From JADKCL01 sp046050405 (GTDB lineage Bacteria > Bacteroidota > Bacteroidia > J057 > JADKCL01), in NCBI GenBank assembly GCA_046050405.1, contig JBJOPY010000035.1, positions 1 through 60,274 on the forward strand: DNA of 60,274 nt. Reading direction: 5' to 3'. How positions within the stretch are numbered: position 1 is the stretch's first letter; every line of letters begins with the position of its first letter. Shown here one piece after another: positions 1 through 9,173 of the stretch. The notes under the pieces were generated by a model. That model was not told the DNA's origin and did not search any database. It saw nothing but the letters and a program-made list of their open reading frames with translations. The position numbers and the translations under genes are program-made.

Positions 1-2
1 AA

Positions 3-95
3 GACCTGACCGAGGAGTTGCCGGATGCTCCGCATGGCGAAGCAGTCTTTGCAAAATTCCCCGTCGTCGGGAAGCTGAAGCGCGAGCATCCATGA
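3..95 (+). CDS. 3' end of an unidentified gene (partial)
   Basis: Reading from position 3, thirty sense codons run to a TGA at 93-95. The peptide ends in KFPVVGKLKREHP, a plausible basic C-terminus. The other two plus frames either stop at once or look non-coding. The gene begins outside the window and too little is present to name a family. It lies on the same strand as the Nudix gene, 148 bp upstream of it. Confidence 0.4.
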   Translation, partial: DLTEELPDAPHGEAVFAKFPVVGKLKREHP

Positions 96-218
96 CCGTT
101 GCGAGGGAATCATTTCAACCACTGGCCCCGTATCACCTTCGATGGCGCTCCCATGCCGTTCAGGGCGGTGCAAGTCCCCTCGGTCTGGCGGAGATGGCCG
201 GGGTTCTCGATAATTCCT

Positions 219-226
219 TAGCTTTC
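219..226 (+). promoter_or_regulatory. Possible -7 element of the Nudix gene
   Basis: TAGCTTTC matches 7 of 8 positions of the Bacteroidota -7 consensus TAnnTTTG and lies 18 bp before the ATG at 244. No clear -33 TTG is seen at the usual distance. Confidence 0.3.
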
Positions 227-243
227 CCGAAATTCTCTTCCCT

Positions 244-912
244 ATGCAGAAACTAGAAGACAGCCTCAAATACCAGACTTGGAGTGCCGACCTCAAGGCC
301 AATGGCATCACGCTGGCAGGGCTCGAGGAACTGAGCACGGTTCGAAAAAAGAATGGGGAGGTTCTCTTCTCCCTCGTGAAAATGGAGGCAAAGGCCCCCG
401 AAGGCAACCCGCTCCTCCCGATTGTCATGCTGCGCGGCAACTTCGTCTCCGTACTCACCTGCCTGGTCGACCGGCACACGCGCGAGGAGTTCCTGCTCCT
501 GGTCTGCCAACGCCGCGTCGCCAACGGTGCCTTGTTTTACGAGCATCCAGCGGGCATGTGCGACGACCAGGCAGACCCTTATGGCGTGGCCCTGGTCGAG
601 GTGAGCGAAGAGACCGGGATGGAAATTCAACGGGAGTGGTTGACGCTTCACAATCCAGAACGGCTCTATTCTTCCCCGGGATTGCTCGACGAGGCGGGGT
701 TCTTCTTCAGCTGCGAGATCGAAATGGACCGATCGGAAATCGACTCCTACCACATGAAGCGCGGCGGGCACTATGGCGAGGGCGAATTCATTCATACCTA
801 CGTCGCTCGGCACGGGGAAGCCAAGCGCCTCATCAAAAATGTCAGCGGACTCCTGGCCATCTACCTCTGGGAGGAGTGGAGGGGGCACACGCGGGACGGG
901 GCAGGCTCATGA
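244..912 (+). CDS. Nudix hydrolase, probably ADP-sugar/nucleoside-diphosphate-sugar type
   Basis: A 222-residue cytoplasmic protein with a Nudix fold in its C-terminal two thirds. The Nudix box occupies residues 104-126 with exactly the consensus spacing (G104, E119, E122-E123, G125). The first Glu of the consensus is Ala110 and the Arg before E119 is Val118, so the box is degenerate. The leading segment HPAGMCDDQADPYG and the long N-terminal extension resemble the plant NUDT14-like ADP-glucose pyrophosphatase group rather than the short MutT type. That suggests hydrolysis of a sugar nucleotide linked to diphosphate, but the substrate is inference. The ATG at 244 follows a possible -7 element. 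The next gene is convergent, so this is probably a single-gene unit. Confidence 0.85.
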   Translation: MQKLEDSLKYQTWSADLKANGITLAGLEELSTVRKKNGEVLFSLVKMEAKAPEGNPLLPIVMLRGNFVSVLTCLVDRHTREEFLLLVCQRRVANGALFYEHPAGMCDDQADPYGVALVEVSEETGMEIQREWLTLHNPERLYSSPGLLDEAGFFFSCEIEMDRSEIDSYHMKRGGHYGEGEFIHTYVARHGEAKRLIKNVSGLLAIYLWEEWRGHTRDGAGS

Positions 913-990
913 TGCCCAGGTGGCAGGGTTCCCTGGCGAAACCCCGCCATCCGTGTCTTTGCAGCTCCGGGGCGCGGACGGGCTGGCCAT

Positions 991-2565
991 TCAGAATCTC
1001 AGTTCTGGCAACCTCAGCTTCTCCTCGTTCACGAAGTCGTACAAGGCCGCACGACGCAGGCGGAAGTAGGCCACCCAGTAGGATTGCAGCGCACGTACAT
1101 AGCCCAGCCGGGCATTGTCTTTTTCATTCTGGGCGATTTGGAGGTTTGTGATGTCGATCTTGCCGATCAGATAGCGGTTCTTGGCGACCTCGAAACGGCG
1201 CTGGGCAATGGTGTCGCTCTTCGATGCCAGCACCAACTGCTGCTGCATCTGTAGGAAATCCATCACGGTGAATCGGATGTCTCGTTCCAGCATGCGCTGT
1301 TCGAGCTGGACTTTGGTCTTGACCTGTTCTTTTTGAACCAATGCGGACTGAACCCTCGCCTTTCCCCTTCCCCATTGCAGGATCGGAATCGAAAACCCAA
1401 TGCTCGCCGTTTGCTGTTTGGCGAGGTTTTGATAGGACTCGCCGATGGTGCCATCGCTATTGTTGAGTCCGTAGGCTGCGGTCAGGCTTGCGGTGGGCCG
1501 GGTCCCTGCGCTCGCTTGGGCGACAGCACTTTCAGCCTCCAGACCGCGCGCCTCATAGTCCATGGGGGCGCTCCTGTTCTGGAACGCCTCTGCGATGGCA
1601 AACCCGGGATTCACGTCGATGAGCCTCAATGCTTCCGGATGCTCCACGACGATGCCCTCCGCGTTTTCGATGCCCAGGGCGATGGCAAGCTCCAATCTGG
1701 CCTTCTGGATGCTCACCTCGGCTTGCTGCACCTGTACCTTGGCGTTCAAAAAGGCAAGTTCTGTCTGGAGAAGGTCGTTCTCAGCGATCTTCCCCACCTT
1801 GTAGCGGCCTTCGGAGATGTTATGGATGCTGTCCGTGATGCTCAGGTTGAACTGGGCGTTTTCCAGGCTCATCTGCGAGATGTACACCTCGAAGTATTTG
1901 TCGGCGATGTCCACTGCCGCATCTTCCAGCGCCTCCAGATATCGCCGTTCCGCGACCTCGTACTGCACGGGCCTGATCTTCTGCTGCCACCGCAAGGGAT
2001 TGAAATCAAATATCGGCTGACTGAATCCGACCAGTAGCGGCGTGGCTTGGTAGAAACGGTACCCATTGGTGCCAAAGACATCCAACCGCGTGAGCCCTGA
2101 ACTCAGATAGATGCTGCCACCCGTGGGTGCAATTTGCTGGGAAAGGGTGACGTTCGCGGATGAGAATGCGCGGTTCTGCTGCCGGAAGGCAATCGTCCCG
2201 TCGGGTTGTATGATTTGTCCGATGGTTCTTATCAGTCCGGGTGCATTGACGTCTGCGCGCAACTGTGGCAGCAATCCGGTGCGAAAGGCCTGATAGTCCC
2301 AGTGTGCACTCGCCAAGTTTTGGCCTGCGATCTTGGCTGCGGGGCTGCGGGTTTGGCCCGCGTGAATCGCCTCGGCAAGTGTCAGCGGATGGGTCTGCTG
2401 CGCAGGGAGGCGTCCCGGAGCAATTGCAGCAAGGCAGCAGCACAATAGCAGCGCCGCGACCCGCGACCGATAGGATGCCGTTCCGTGCAAAAACATTCGC
2501 CGGCGAATGGAATCCGCCGTTCCATGGCCAGGCATGGGCTTCAAATACTGAAAGTGTGGATGCAT
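991..2565 (-). CDS. TolC-family outer membrane efflux protein
   Basis: A 524-residue protein of the outer membrane efflux (OEP/TolC) family. These proteins form the trimeric outer-membrane duct of tripartite exporters. An N-terminal hydrophobic segment around residues 37-55, ending near LPAQ, serves as the signal peptide. A second ATG at 2496 would give a more usual n-region, so the start could be either. Two OEP repeats follow, rich in long Ala/Gln/Glu helices, with the typical phrase AEAIHAGQTRSPAAKIA at the N-terminus. It is the last gene of an operon, 14 bp behind the MacB-like permease, with the adaptor upstream of that. This context assigns it as the exit duct of this pump; the cargo is unknown. 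Confidence 0.9.
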   Translation of the reverse strand: MHPHFQYLKPMPGHGTADSIRRRMFLHGTASYRSRVAALLLCCCLAAIAPGRLPAQQTHPLTLAEAIHAGQTRSPAAKIAGQNLASAHWDYQAFRTGLLPQLRADVNAPGLIRTIGQIIQPDGTIAFRQQNRAFSSANVTLSQQIAPTGGSIYLSSGLTRLDVFGTNGYRFYQATPLLVGFSQPIFDFNPLRWQQKIRPVQYEVAERRYLEALEDAAVDIADKYFEVYISQMSLENAQFNLSITDSIHNISEGRYKVGKIAENDLLQTELAFLNAKVQVQQAEVSIQKARLELAIALGIENAEGIVVEHPEALRLIDVNPGFAIAEAFQNRSAPMDYEARGLEAESAVAQASAGTRPTASLTAAYGLNNSDGTIGESYQNLAKQQTASIGFSIPILQWGRGKARVQSALVQKEQVKTKVQLEQRMLERDIRFTVMDFLQMQQQLVLASKSDTIAQRRFEVAKNRYLIGKIDITNLQIAQNEKDNARLGYVRALQSYWVAYFRLRRAALYDFVNEEKLRLPELRF

Positions 2566-2579
2566 TGTTTTTCCGGGAT

Positions 2580-3932
2580 TTATTCACTGCGGAGGGAAAT
2601 GACGGGATCTTGCTTCGCCGCCTTGAGGGCAGGGAAAAAACCGAAGAACACGCCGACCGAGAATGCCACCAGAAAGGCGAGGATGACCGGGAACCAGGAC
2701 AGCAGTGTAGGGACGTCAAAAAGCTCCCGGATCGCGATGCTGAGCCCGATACCGAATCCCACTCCTGCCAATCCCCCGATGATGCTCAAGGTCACCGACT
2801 CACTCAGGAACTGCAGCACGATGTCCCGCCGCATGGCACCCAGGGCCAAGCGTACACCGATCTCCTTGATCCGTTCCATCACGGACGCAAACATGATGTT
2901 CATGATCCCGATGCCCCCGATTAGCAGCGATATCGCCGCGATGGAGATCAGCACCAGGTTGAACATATCGGTCGTTTGCTGCTTCTGCTCCAGCAACTCC
3001 TCGGGAATCTTGACCTTCGTGTCGATCACCCCGTTGTGCCGGCGTTCCAGCATCCTCCGAATGATCTCTGCGACCTTCACCATGTCATATCCCTTGGCCA
3101 CTGCCACTGTCATGCGGTCAACTTGATGATAGTTGTCGGATTCGGGCGATGGGGCCATGCCCTCATCTTCCCCGTTCCTCATCGAGGGCATCTGTGCCTG
3201 CTGGAGGTCGACGGGTGAAATGCGGTTGCGGTTCCGATATCGCAGCAGCACCGTCTCGATGGGCGCGTAAATGTCAAGATCGTAGTCCCTTACACCCAAG
3301 TCCATGAGATTTGCCTTTGAAAACTTGCGCTCAGCTGCGACACCCACGACCGTCAACCAATTCTTCCCAACCTTGATTTTCTTGCCGATCGGACTCTCCT
3401 GCGCGAAAAATTTGCTTTTGACCCCGGCCCCGATCACGCATACCGTGGCGGCATTCTTAGCCTGGGCGGGAGAGAACCCGGACTCGCCGTGGTCCATTTT
3501 GAAGGATACATGCTGAAAAAACACATTCGTCACTCCCACCAGTTTTCCGCTTCGCTTGCGCCCGCTTCTCATAAATGTCGTTTCCAGCACGATTTCGGGG
3601 CTGACTTTCACCACGGGGGGAATGATCTCCTCGAAACTCTCCGCGTCTGCGACCGTCAACCCTGGCGAGAACTTCTGCGTTGTATTTTCCTTGCCCGTTT
3701 CCTCAGTCACCTCCTCCTCCTTTTGCTGTGAGATTGGCTCGATGATCAGGTTGTTGGCACCCAGGATGTTCATTTGCTCCAGAATCTTCTCCTGCGCCCC
3801 CTGACCGATGGCCATCATCGCGATCACCGCGCCCACCCCGAAAATGATGCCCAGCGAAGTCAGGAAACTCCTCAGCGGCCGCTGGGCAAGCGATTCCAAT
3901 GCCATTTGAAGGTTGTATGTAAGTTTCTGCAT
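2580..3932 (-). CDS. MacB/FtsX-like ABC transporter permease
   Basis: A 450-residue inner-membrane protein with the MacB_PCD/FtsX layout. TM1 lies at about residues 20-45, followed by a large periplasmic domain (about 45-320) and three C-terminal membrane helices (about 325-350, 370-395, 410-440). The N-terminus (RSFLTSLGIIFGVGAV) and the segment GGIGIMNIMFASVMER are family hallmarks. There is no Walker A/B domain, so the ATPase must be a separate polypeptide, and none is encoded nearby. In MacB-type machines the permease moves substrate from the periplasm through adaptor and duct by mechanotransmission. It starts 10 bp downstream of the adaptor gene. Specificity (antibiotic, peptide, lipid or lipoprotein) cannot be inferred. 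Confidence 0.9.
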   Translation of the reverse strand: MQKLTYNLQMALESLAQRPLRSFLTSLGIIFGVGAVIAMMAIGQGAQEKILEQMNILGANNLIIEPISQQKEEEVTEETGKENTTQKFSPGLTVADAESFEEIIPPVVKVSPEIVLETTFMRSGRKRSGKLVGVTNVFFQHVSFKMDHGESGFSPAQAKNAATVCVIGAGVKSKFFAQESPIGKKIKVGKNWLTVVGVAAERKFSKANLMDLGVRDYDLDIYAPIETVLLRYRNRNRISPVDLQQAQMPSMRNGEDEGMAPSPESDNYHQVDRMTVAVAKGYDMVKVAEIIRRMLERRHNGVIDTKVKIPEELLEQKQQTTDMFNLVLISIAAISLLIGGIGIMNIMFASVMERIKEIGVRLALGAMRRDIVLQFLSESVTLSIIGGLAGVGFGIGLSIAIRELFDVPTLLSWFPVILAFLVAFSVGVFFGFFPALKAAKQDPVISLRSE

Positions 3933-3942
3933 CAGAGAGGGC

Positions 3943-5190
3943 TCATTGCAAGCGTTTCATTTCCAGCTCATCCGCATCATCGGGCTTGGAGAGGAAAAGT
4001 TCATCCTCCATTTCCACGCCCTTTTCCACAATGACGTAGTTTTCATTTTCCGCGCCGAGCTTCACCTCCTGGCGAATCGTCGATCCGCCTTTTCGCTTGA
4101 AGACATAGGCGATCGAGTCATCCAGTACATGGACGCATTCCAGCGGGATGAAGCGGGCATTCTCAAGGGTGGAAATGATGATTTCATTGCTGGTCGTCAT
4201 CGCAGGTCGCAGCGTACTGTCCCTCTCGTGGATCTTGATCTTCACCTCGAACACCTTGGAATCCGAATTGGGTCGCTGCTCCCCCACATTTGCGACTGAC
4301 GTCACCTCCCCAGTGAGACGCTTGTCCGGATTGGCATCCAGACTGACGCGCACCGATTGTCCGGCCTTGACTTTCTGGATGTCCACCTCATTCACATAGG
4401 TGACCGATTGCATCTTGGTCAAATCCGGAAGCGTCGCCACCGTCGGGTCCCAAGGGCTCACCGTGGACCCCACCACCCGCTTCTTGCCGTCCCATTCGCG
4501 GGCGTAGATCAACATCCCCGGCTCCGGTGCAAGGATCGTGAACTGCGACAGGATCTCCTGGTCCTCTTGAAACCTCTGCTGCTCCTTGAAGAGGTCGGCT
4601 TCTGCTTCGCGCATCTTGGCTGTGGCCTGCTTCACCTTTGTTTCGTAGTTGGCCATGCTCTGGTTGTAGTTGCGCACAGCCTTCTCATACTCGATTTCTG
4701 CCTGCCTCCGGGTGGAGGGCGATTCGTACGTGCTTTCGTCCTTTTCCAGCCTCCTTTGCTCTTTGGCATACCGCAGATTGACCAGTTCGTCACGCGTCTG
4801 CGACAGTGTCAAGGTACAATCGAGTTTTGCCTGCGTCACCATGGACTGGAATTTCTGAAGGTTGATTTCCACCTCCCTGAGCTTGGCAACAATCTCAGAC
4901 TTGTCGAGTTCGGCGACCACATCCCCGGGAGCCACCACTGTGCCTTCAGGGGCAAGCCGTGTGATCTTCAGCTGGAAAATCCCGGCTTTTCGCGCGCCTG
5001 AGGGACCGAGAATGTCGACCGAGTTCTGTGCCTGCAATTCACCGGTCGTCGTGACCACCACCTCAAACTTTCCCTCCTGCGGTCTTTGGAGAACCTCTGC
5101 GGACTTGTCCCCGCCACAGCCCGTCAACACCATGAAAGCCAAGGGAATGATCGTCCGTCCAACCATATTGATTCTCACGCGAGTAGCCAT
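3943..5190 (-). CDS. MacA/HlyD-like periplasmic adaptor, probable lipoprotein
   Basis: First gene of the export operon and the membrane fusion component. An ATG at 5190 gives a 415-residue protein with a signal sequence ending in the lipobox LTGC (Cys25), so it is probably anchored by lipid. A TTG codon at 5214 extends the frame but sits inside a -7-like sequence, so I rejected it. The HlyD layout is visible: a split biotinyl-lipoyl domain around residues 45-100 and 230-260, a long coiled-coil hairpin between them (about 105-215, rich in Glu, Lys and Gln), then beta-barrel and membrane-proximal domains. It should bridge the permease and the TolC-like duct. Confidence 0.88.
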   Translation of the reverse strand: MATRVRINMVGRTIIPLAFMVLTGCGGDKSAEVLQRPQEGKFEVVVTTTGELQAQNSVDILGPSGARKAGIFQLKITRLAPEGTVVAPGDVVAELDKSEIVAKLREVEINLQKFQSMVTQAKLDCTLTLSQTRDELVNLRYAKEQRRLEKDESTYESPSTRRQAEIEYEKAVRNYNQSMANYETKVKQATAKMREAEADLFKEQQRFQEDQEILSQFTILAPEPGMLIYAREWDGKKRVVGSTVSPWDPTVATLPDLTKMQSVTYVNEVDIQKVKAGQSVRVSLDANPDKRLTGEVTSVANVGEQRPNSDSKVFEVKIKIHERDSTLRPAMTTSNEIIISTLENARFIPLECVHVLDDSIAYVFKRKGGSTIRQEVKLGAENENYVIVEKGVEMEDELFLSKPDDADELEMKRLQ

Positions 5191-5453
5191 GCCGGTATAG
5201 GTTGATTTTTGCAACGCTACGAAATTACTAAGGTATTCTTAGCTTTTCAATGACAGGACCGAGCTCCGTGGGAGGAGGGTTTGAGAGCGGAAGGTGCGAT
5301 CAGGTTGGAGCTTTTCAAGACTGGCTCCACCCCTAATCCGGAAAAGCATCGGCTCCTGACCCTTGCACAAGCCTGGAATTGCCTCCGAATCAAGAAATGT
5401 GACAAGAAGATCCCGCCTCAGCCCCCAAGATTCACAACTCTGAAATCCGCGCC

Positions 5454-6368
5454 TTATTGGCGAGGCAGAAAGATCTCCCCCAGCATGCACCTGATGCTAC
5501 CGCCACCCACATTCTCGATCGTCGGGATGGGGAAATGCACCACCTTCGCCCATAGCTCGATGAGATCCAGCTGGCTGTCGCTCAGCGACCTGTAGGCACG
5601 GCTGCTCATGGCCACAAACCGTTCCCTGCCACTGATCTCCAAGACATTCCCTGCGAACTCCTTCAACTGCTCCGGGCGCAGCTTCACGATACGGTGACCT
5701 CCTCCGCCAAGATATGCCATGACGCGCTCCCGCTCGACAGGATCGGGAATGGTGTAATCTGCCAGTACCACATAGTTCGTCCCGATGGAGAGCATCACGT
5801 TCGTATGGTAGATGGGCTTGCCGCTGGAATCCACGGCGTCGAAGACCACCGTACGGTAATTCAAGGTCTTGGCGACCTCCTTCAGAACGGTCTCGTTCGT
5901 TCTGGGCGAACGGCAGGCATATACGACACCATTGGTCCTGTCGAAAACCATCGATCCGGTGCCCTCAAGGTAGCGTCCTGTGTTCTCATGACGGCTTAAG
6001 TCCACCACCCGCCGGATTTCAAAGTACTTCTCGAGATCGTCAAGTACGTCCTGGCGCCTTTCCAGCCGGCGATTCTGAGCCATCATGGGGTAGAGGATCA
6101 CCGTCCCGTCCTCATGTGTCGAAATCCAGTTGTTGGGGAAAATGGCATCCGGACGCACAGGGGAGGGCTTGTCATCCACGACATACAGGTTCACCCCGTT
6201 TGCACGCATCTCTGTCGCGACATTGTCGAACTCCTGCAACGCCCGGGATTGAAGGTCTTCTGCCGCGATGTCGCCCGGATTGTTCTGGAAAGCGTTGTTG
6301 GACGCAGTCTCGGGGTCGTACCCGAAGGCTGCGGGGCGCACCATCAAGATGGAATTCGTTGATTGCAT
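5454..6368 (-). CDS. ctlX: CtlX-like citrulline/arginine-type hydrolase (GME superfamily)
   Basis: A 304-residue guanidino-group-modifying enzyme fold. Visible catalytic features are the substrate motif PDAIFPNNW (residues 73-81), the segment LEGTGSMVFDR (from 134), His188 in YHTNVML, and the C-terminal nucleophile Cys294 in GGGSIRCMLGE. Length and motifs fit the citrulline-utilisation hydrolase CtlX, close to dimethylarginine dimethylaminohydrolase and arginine deiminase. The expected reaction is hydrolysis of an ureido or guanidino group in the cytoplasm. The ATG at 6368 was chosen because a perfect -7 element lies just upstream. The frame is open further up to 6527, but that stretch has no coding character. 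No arginine-pathway neighbours are present. Confidence 0.85.
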   Translation of the reverse strand: MQSTNSILMVRPAAFGYDPETASNNAFQNNPGDIAAEDLQSRALQEFDNVATEMRANGVNLYVVDDKPSPVRPDAIFPNNWISTHEDGTVILYPMMAQNRRLERRQDVLDDLEKYFEIRRVVDLSRHENTGRYLEGTGSMVFDRTNGVVYACRSPRTNETVLKEVAKTLNYRTVVFDAVDSSGKPIYHTNVMLSIGTNYVVLADYTIPDPVERERVMAYLGGGGHRIVKLRPEQLKEFAGNVLEISGRERFVAMSSRAYRSLSDSQLDLIELWAKVVHFPIPTIENVGGGSIRCMLGEIFLPRQ

Positions 6369-6388
6369 TTTCAGTGGATTTCGAGCGG

Positions 6389-6422
6389 CAAATATAGCCA
6401 TGAATTGGGAACTGGGGATCAA
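6389..6422 (-). promoter_or_regulatory. Promoter of the ctlX-like gene
   Basis: On the minus strand TATATTTG at 6396-6389 is a perfect TAnnTTTG -7 element. A TTG at 6422-6420 lies 23 bp upstream as the -33 element. Transcription should begin 10-15 nt before the ATG at 6368. Confidence 0.6.
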
Positions 6423-6594
6423 TTGCCAATCCGGCACTCTTCCAAACATCCGGATCTGAGCATCCAACCTCAAACTATCGCGCAACACGTCTTGGAACCG
6501 GAACCCGTAAACAAACGCCCGGCACACTGGATCCGCGGTTCATGGATGGTCGCACATGTCTTCAGTTCTTCAGTCGCCCATCTTCCGTAATCCG

Positions 6595-8358
6595 TCACAT
6601 CCTCGCAGGCACTTCGATCCCCAGCAACCCCAATCCCTCGCGAATCACTTCGGCAACCATCCTTGTGAGGTGCATCTTGGTGTTTTTGGCGACAGGGTCG
6701 GCAATGTCGCGGATGATCGACGTATTGTTCCAATTGTTGTACACCTTGGCGATGTCATAGAGATAGCTTGTGAGCACATTGGGGCGGTACTGCTGCGTGG
6801 CGATGAGTACCTGGTCGTTGAACTGCCCCGCCTTGACGAGAAGCTCGAGTTCCCTGGGATCCTCCAGCCTTGAAGGGTCAAGGGGGCCGTCCGGATCATA
6901 GCCCTGCTTTTTCAGCAAGCTTTGGATCCGTGCGTAGGTGTACTGCTGATAAGGGCCGCTGTCCCCTTGGATTTCGGTCCATTCGTCCATGTCGAAGGTG
7001 ATCTTTTTCCCGGGGTCGATGCGCACCATCCCATATTTGATTGCCCCCCTTGAGACGACCGTTGCAATCTCGTGTCCCTCCGGGGCATCCATCACCCCTC
7101 CATTCACCTGACCCGCAAGGTGCTTGGTGTACACGACCGCCTCCATCTGATGAATCAAGTCGAAGAGCGGCACGGCGTTCCCCAGCCGCGAGGAGAACAT
7201 GCCTTCCTTTCCTTCCACATACTCGTAATGGAGGTGGTGGCAATTGTCGGCCTGCTTCCAGCCCATCCTCTTCAGCACTGCAAACACCTGGCGGAAATGA
7301 TGCGCCTGCCGCACATCGACGACATAGATGCTGCTCTCTATGCCGTTCTCCTCGAACTTCCTCCGCGCAAGCTCCACATCCTTTGTCAGGTAGAGGCCTG
7401 TCCCGTCACTCTTGATGAACATTGCAAAGCCCAGATTCGGATCCACATCGGTCAGATCCATCCCGATCGCCCCCTTGCTTTCTGTCAGGACGCCCTTGGC
7501 CATCATTTCCCGTGCATAGGCCATCGAAGGAGCATCCACGTCCGATTCCCAATACCAGGCATCAAACTTGACGTTTGCCCAGCGATAGACCTCTTCCATC
7601 AAGGCGATGCTCCATGAACGCGTTTCTCTCCATAGATCATGGTATTCGCCTTTTCCGGCTTCCAGCTGGTGCAGGATTTCGGTCATCCTGGCCCTCGCCT
7701 CCTCGCCATCGGGTGTACCCTCGATCCTGTGAATCAGGCCGTTGGCTTCCACATACATCCTCCCCAGCCAGGTTCCTTTGTCCTCCGCCGGGGCAGGCTC
7801 CCTGTTCACAAATTTCATGTACCATAGGCACTTCGCCACGTGCGTCCCGACATCCCCCGGAAACGTCGCCGCCACGATGTCGTAGCCCGCATACCGATGC
7901 ATACGGATCAAGGCATCCCCGAGTGCCAGGTTCCGCATATGTCCCACGTGCATCTCCTTGTGTGTGTTCGGCTGCGAATATTCGATCATTGTCCTCGGTG
8001 TCGATTTCGTGAGGGGTCTCTTGAAAAATCCACCATTCAAGATCGGCTGCATCACTTCCTCGGTCCATCTCTCCGTCCGGAGCACGAAGTTCAGGTACGG
8101 CCCAGACGGTGTAACACGGTGAACCAGATCGTTTGCAGGCAATGCGGCGGCAAGTTCCGCTGCCAGTTTTGCAGGTGCACTTCGCAGGCTCCTCGCAAAT
8201 GTAAACAACGGGAATGCCATCTGGCCCATCTCAATGCTGGGGGCCGGACTCAGCAGCCCATACAGGCTCTCGACCGACTCTTCGGCCCCAAGGGCCTTCA
8301 AGCCTGTCTGCAAAAGGCCTGCAAGGTCTCTTTTGATGTTTTCGTGAAGCAGATTCAT
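6595..8358 (-). CDS. argS: Arginyl-tRNA synthetase
   Basis: A class I aminoacyl-tRNA synthetase of 587 residues, the family's usual size. It charges tRNA-Arg in the cytoplasm. An N-terminal tRNA-recognition domain (about 1-115) is followed by the HIGH-type signature as HVGHMRN near residue 137 after the ArgRS-specific IEYSQPNTHKEMH. The KMSKS-region equivalent is FSSRLGNAVPL near residue 390. The C-terminal DALR anticodon-binding domain contains YNNWNNT and ends in GLLGIEVPARM. The ATG at 8358 starts the conserved N-terminus. A perfect -7 element lies 54 bp upstream, so it is transcribed alone. Confidence 0.97.
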   Translation of the reverse strand: MNLLHENIKRDLAGLLQTGLKALGAEESVESLYGLLSPAPSIEMGQMAFPLFTFARSLRSAPAKLAAELAAALPANDLVHRVTPSGPYLNFVLRTERWTEEVMQPILNGGFFKRPLTKSTPRTMIEYSQPNTHKEMHVGHMRNLALGDALIRMHRYAGYDIVAATFPGDVGTHVAKCLWYMKFVNREPAPAEDKGTWLGRMYVEANGLIHRIEGTPDGEEARARMTEILHQLEAGKGEYHDLWRETRSWSIALMEEVYRWANVKFDAWYWESDVDAPSMAYAREMMAKGVLTESKGAIGMDLTDVDPNLGFAMFIKSDGTGLYLTKDVELARRKFEENGIESSIYVVDVRQAHHFRQVFAVLKRMGWKQADNCHHLHYEYVEGKEGMFSSRLGNAVPLFDLIHQMEAVVYTKHLAGQVNGGVMDAPEGHEIATVVSRGAIKYGMVRIDPGKKITFDMDEWTEIQGDSGPYQQYTYARIQSLLKKQGYDPDGPLDPSRLEDPRELELLVKAGQFNDQVLIATQQYRPNVLTSYLYDIAKVYNNWNNTSIIRDIADPVAKNTKMHLTRMVAEVIREGLGLLGIEVPARM

Positions 8359-8411
8359 GGTTCAATCTTGAAGGTGAATGCGCCCCTGGCGTTGCAGCAT
8401 CCACACCATTA

Positions 8412-8419
8412 CAAATCTA
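8412..8419 (-). promoter_or_regulatory. -7 element of argS
   Basis: TAGATTTG on the minus strand, a perfect Bacteroidota -7 match. A small perfect hairpin, CGCTTT/AAAGCG with a 3-nt loop, lies immediately upstream in place of an obvious -33 TTG. Confidence 0.5.
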
Positions 8420-8613
8420 GCGCTTTTTGAAAGCGACCTGTCCGTTTTGCATCCCAGGGTCGGTAACCGGTACGGGGATTGCCACCCTTTCTGGGGCATG
8501 CTCGTATCGAATCCTCCTCCATGTAGGCTGTGCAACCCTCTCTAAACAGCCTGAGAACCCACCCTAAGGTCACACTCACCCCCCGCAGCCGTCAGCCTTG
8601 GGCTTACACGGCT

Positions 8614-9123
8614 TCATTTGTACCATCCCGAATACTTCAGATATGCCTTCGCACTCCGCTTCAACCCCTGCAACTGCTCCGGACTCAGCGGCTTGATCTG
8701 CCGGGCAGGAATGCCACCATACAGATACCCGGATTCCAAGACGGAACCCTCCAGGACAACAGCCCCTGCGGCCACGATCACATCCGGCCCCACGACAGCC
8801 TTGTCCAGGACGACAGCATTCATCCCGATCAGGCAGCGGTTCTTGATTTCACAGCCGTGGATCACTGCCCCGTGGCCGATGGTGACATCGTGGCCGATGA
8901 TCGTGGGGCTGTATTCATAGGTGGCATGAACCATCACCAGATCCTGGATGTTCGTGCGATGGCCGATGCGGATTCTGTGGACATCGCCGCGGATGACCAC
9001 CCCATACCAGACGCTGCTCTGGTCTCCGATCTCGACATCGCCGATGATGACTGCGTTTTCGGCGAGGAAGGCGAGGTCTCCGAGCTTGGGGGTATGTCCG
9101 TTGAGGGTCTTGATGATGGGCAT
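8614..9123 (-). CDS. Gamma-carbonic-anhydrase-like left-handed beta-helix protein
   Basis: A 169-residue hexapeptide-repeat protein of the YrdA/PaaY/gamma-carbonic-anhydrase group. Isoleucine/valine-led hexapeptides run from about residue 15 to 140. Candidate metal-binding histidines are seen in VMVHATY and GHGAVIHGCEI, matching the three-His zinc site of gamma carbonic anhydrases. RGDVHRIRIG is the usual trimer-interface and catalytic-Arg segment. Reversible CO2 hydration is possible, but many members are acyl-CoA or metal-binding proteins of uncertain role. The ATG at 9123 was chosen: an in-frame TTG seven codons upstream lies inside the promoter -7 element, so it cannot be the start. Confidence 0.9.
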   Translation of the reverse strand: MPIIKTLNGHTPKLGDLAFLAENAVIIGDVEIGDQSSVWYGVVIRGDVHRIRIGHRTNIQDLVMVHATYEYSPTIIGHDVTIGHGAVIHGCEIKNRCLIGMNAVVLDKAVVGPDVIVAAGAVVLEGSVLESGYLYGGIPARQIKPLSPEQLQGLKRSAKAYLKYSGWYK

Positions 9124-9141
9124 GGAAACAGGGATTTGCGG

Positions 9142-9173
9142 CAAAAGTAGCTATTGATCAGGGAATCCGCAAA
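9142..9173 (-). promoter_or_regulatory. Promoter of the gamma-CA-like gene
   Basis: On the minus strand TACTTTTG at 9149-9142 is a perfect -7 element, and TTTG at 9173-9170 is the -33 element, with 20 bp between. This leaves a leader of about 12-15 nt before the ATG at 9123. Confidence 0.65.

Noticed and set aside
253..1151. Long frames in other phases over the Nudix gene
   Set aside because: Arg/Pro-rich shadows of a GC-rich gene. Only the frame at 244-912 holds the Nudix box.
9124..9144. TTG at 9144 as start of the gamma-CA-like gene
   Set aside because: The codon lies inside the perfect -7 element TACTTTTG, so it would not be in the transcript.
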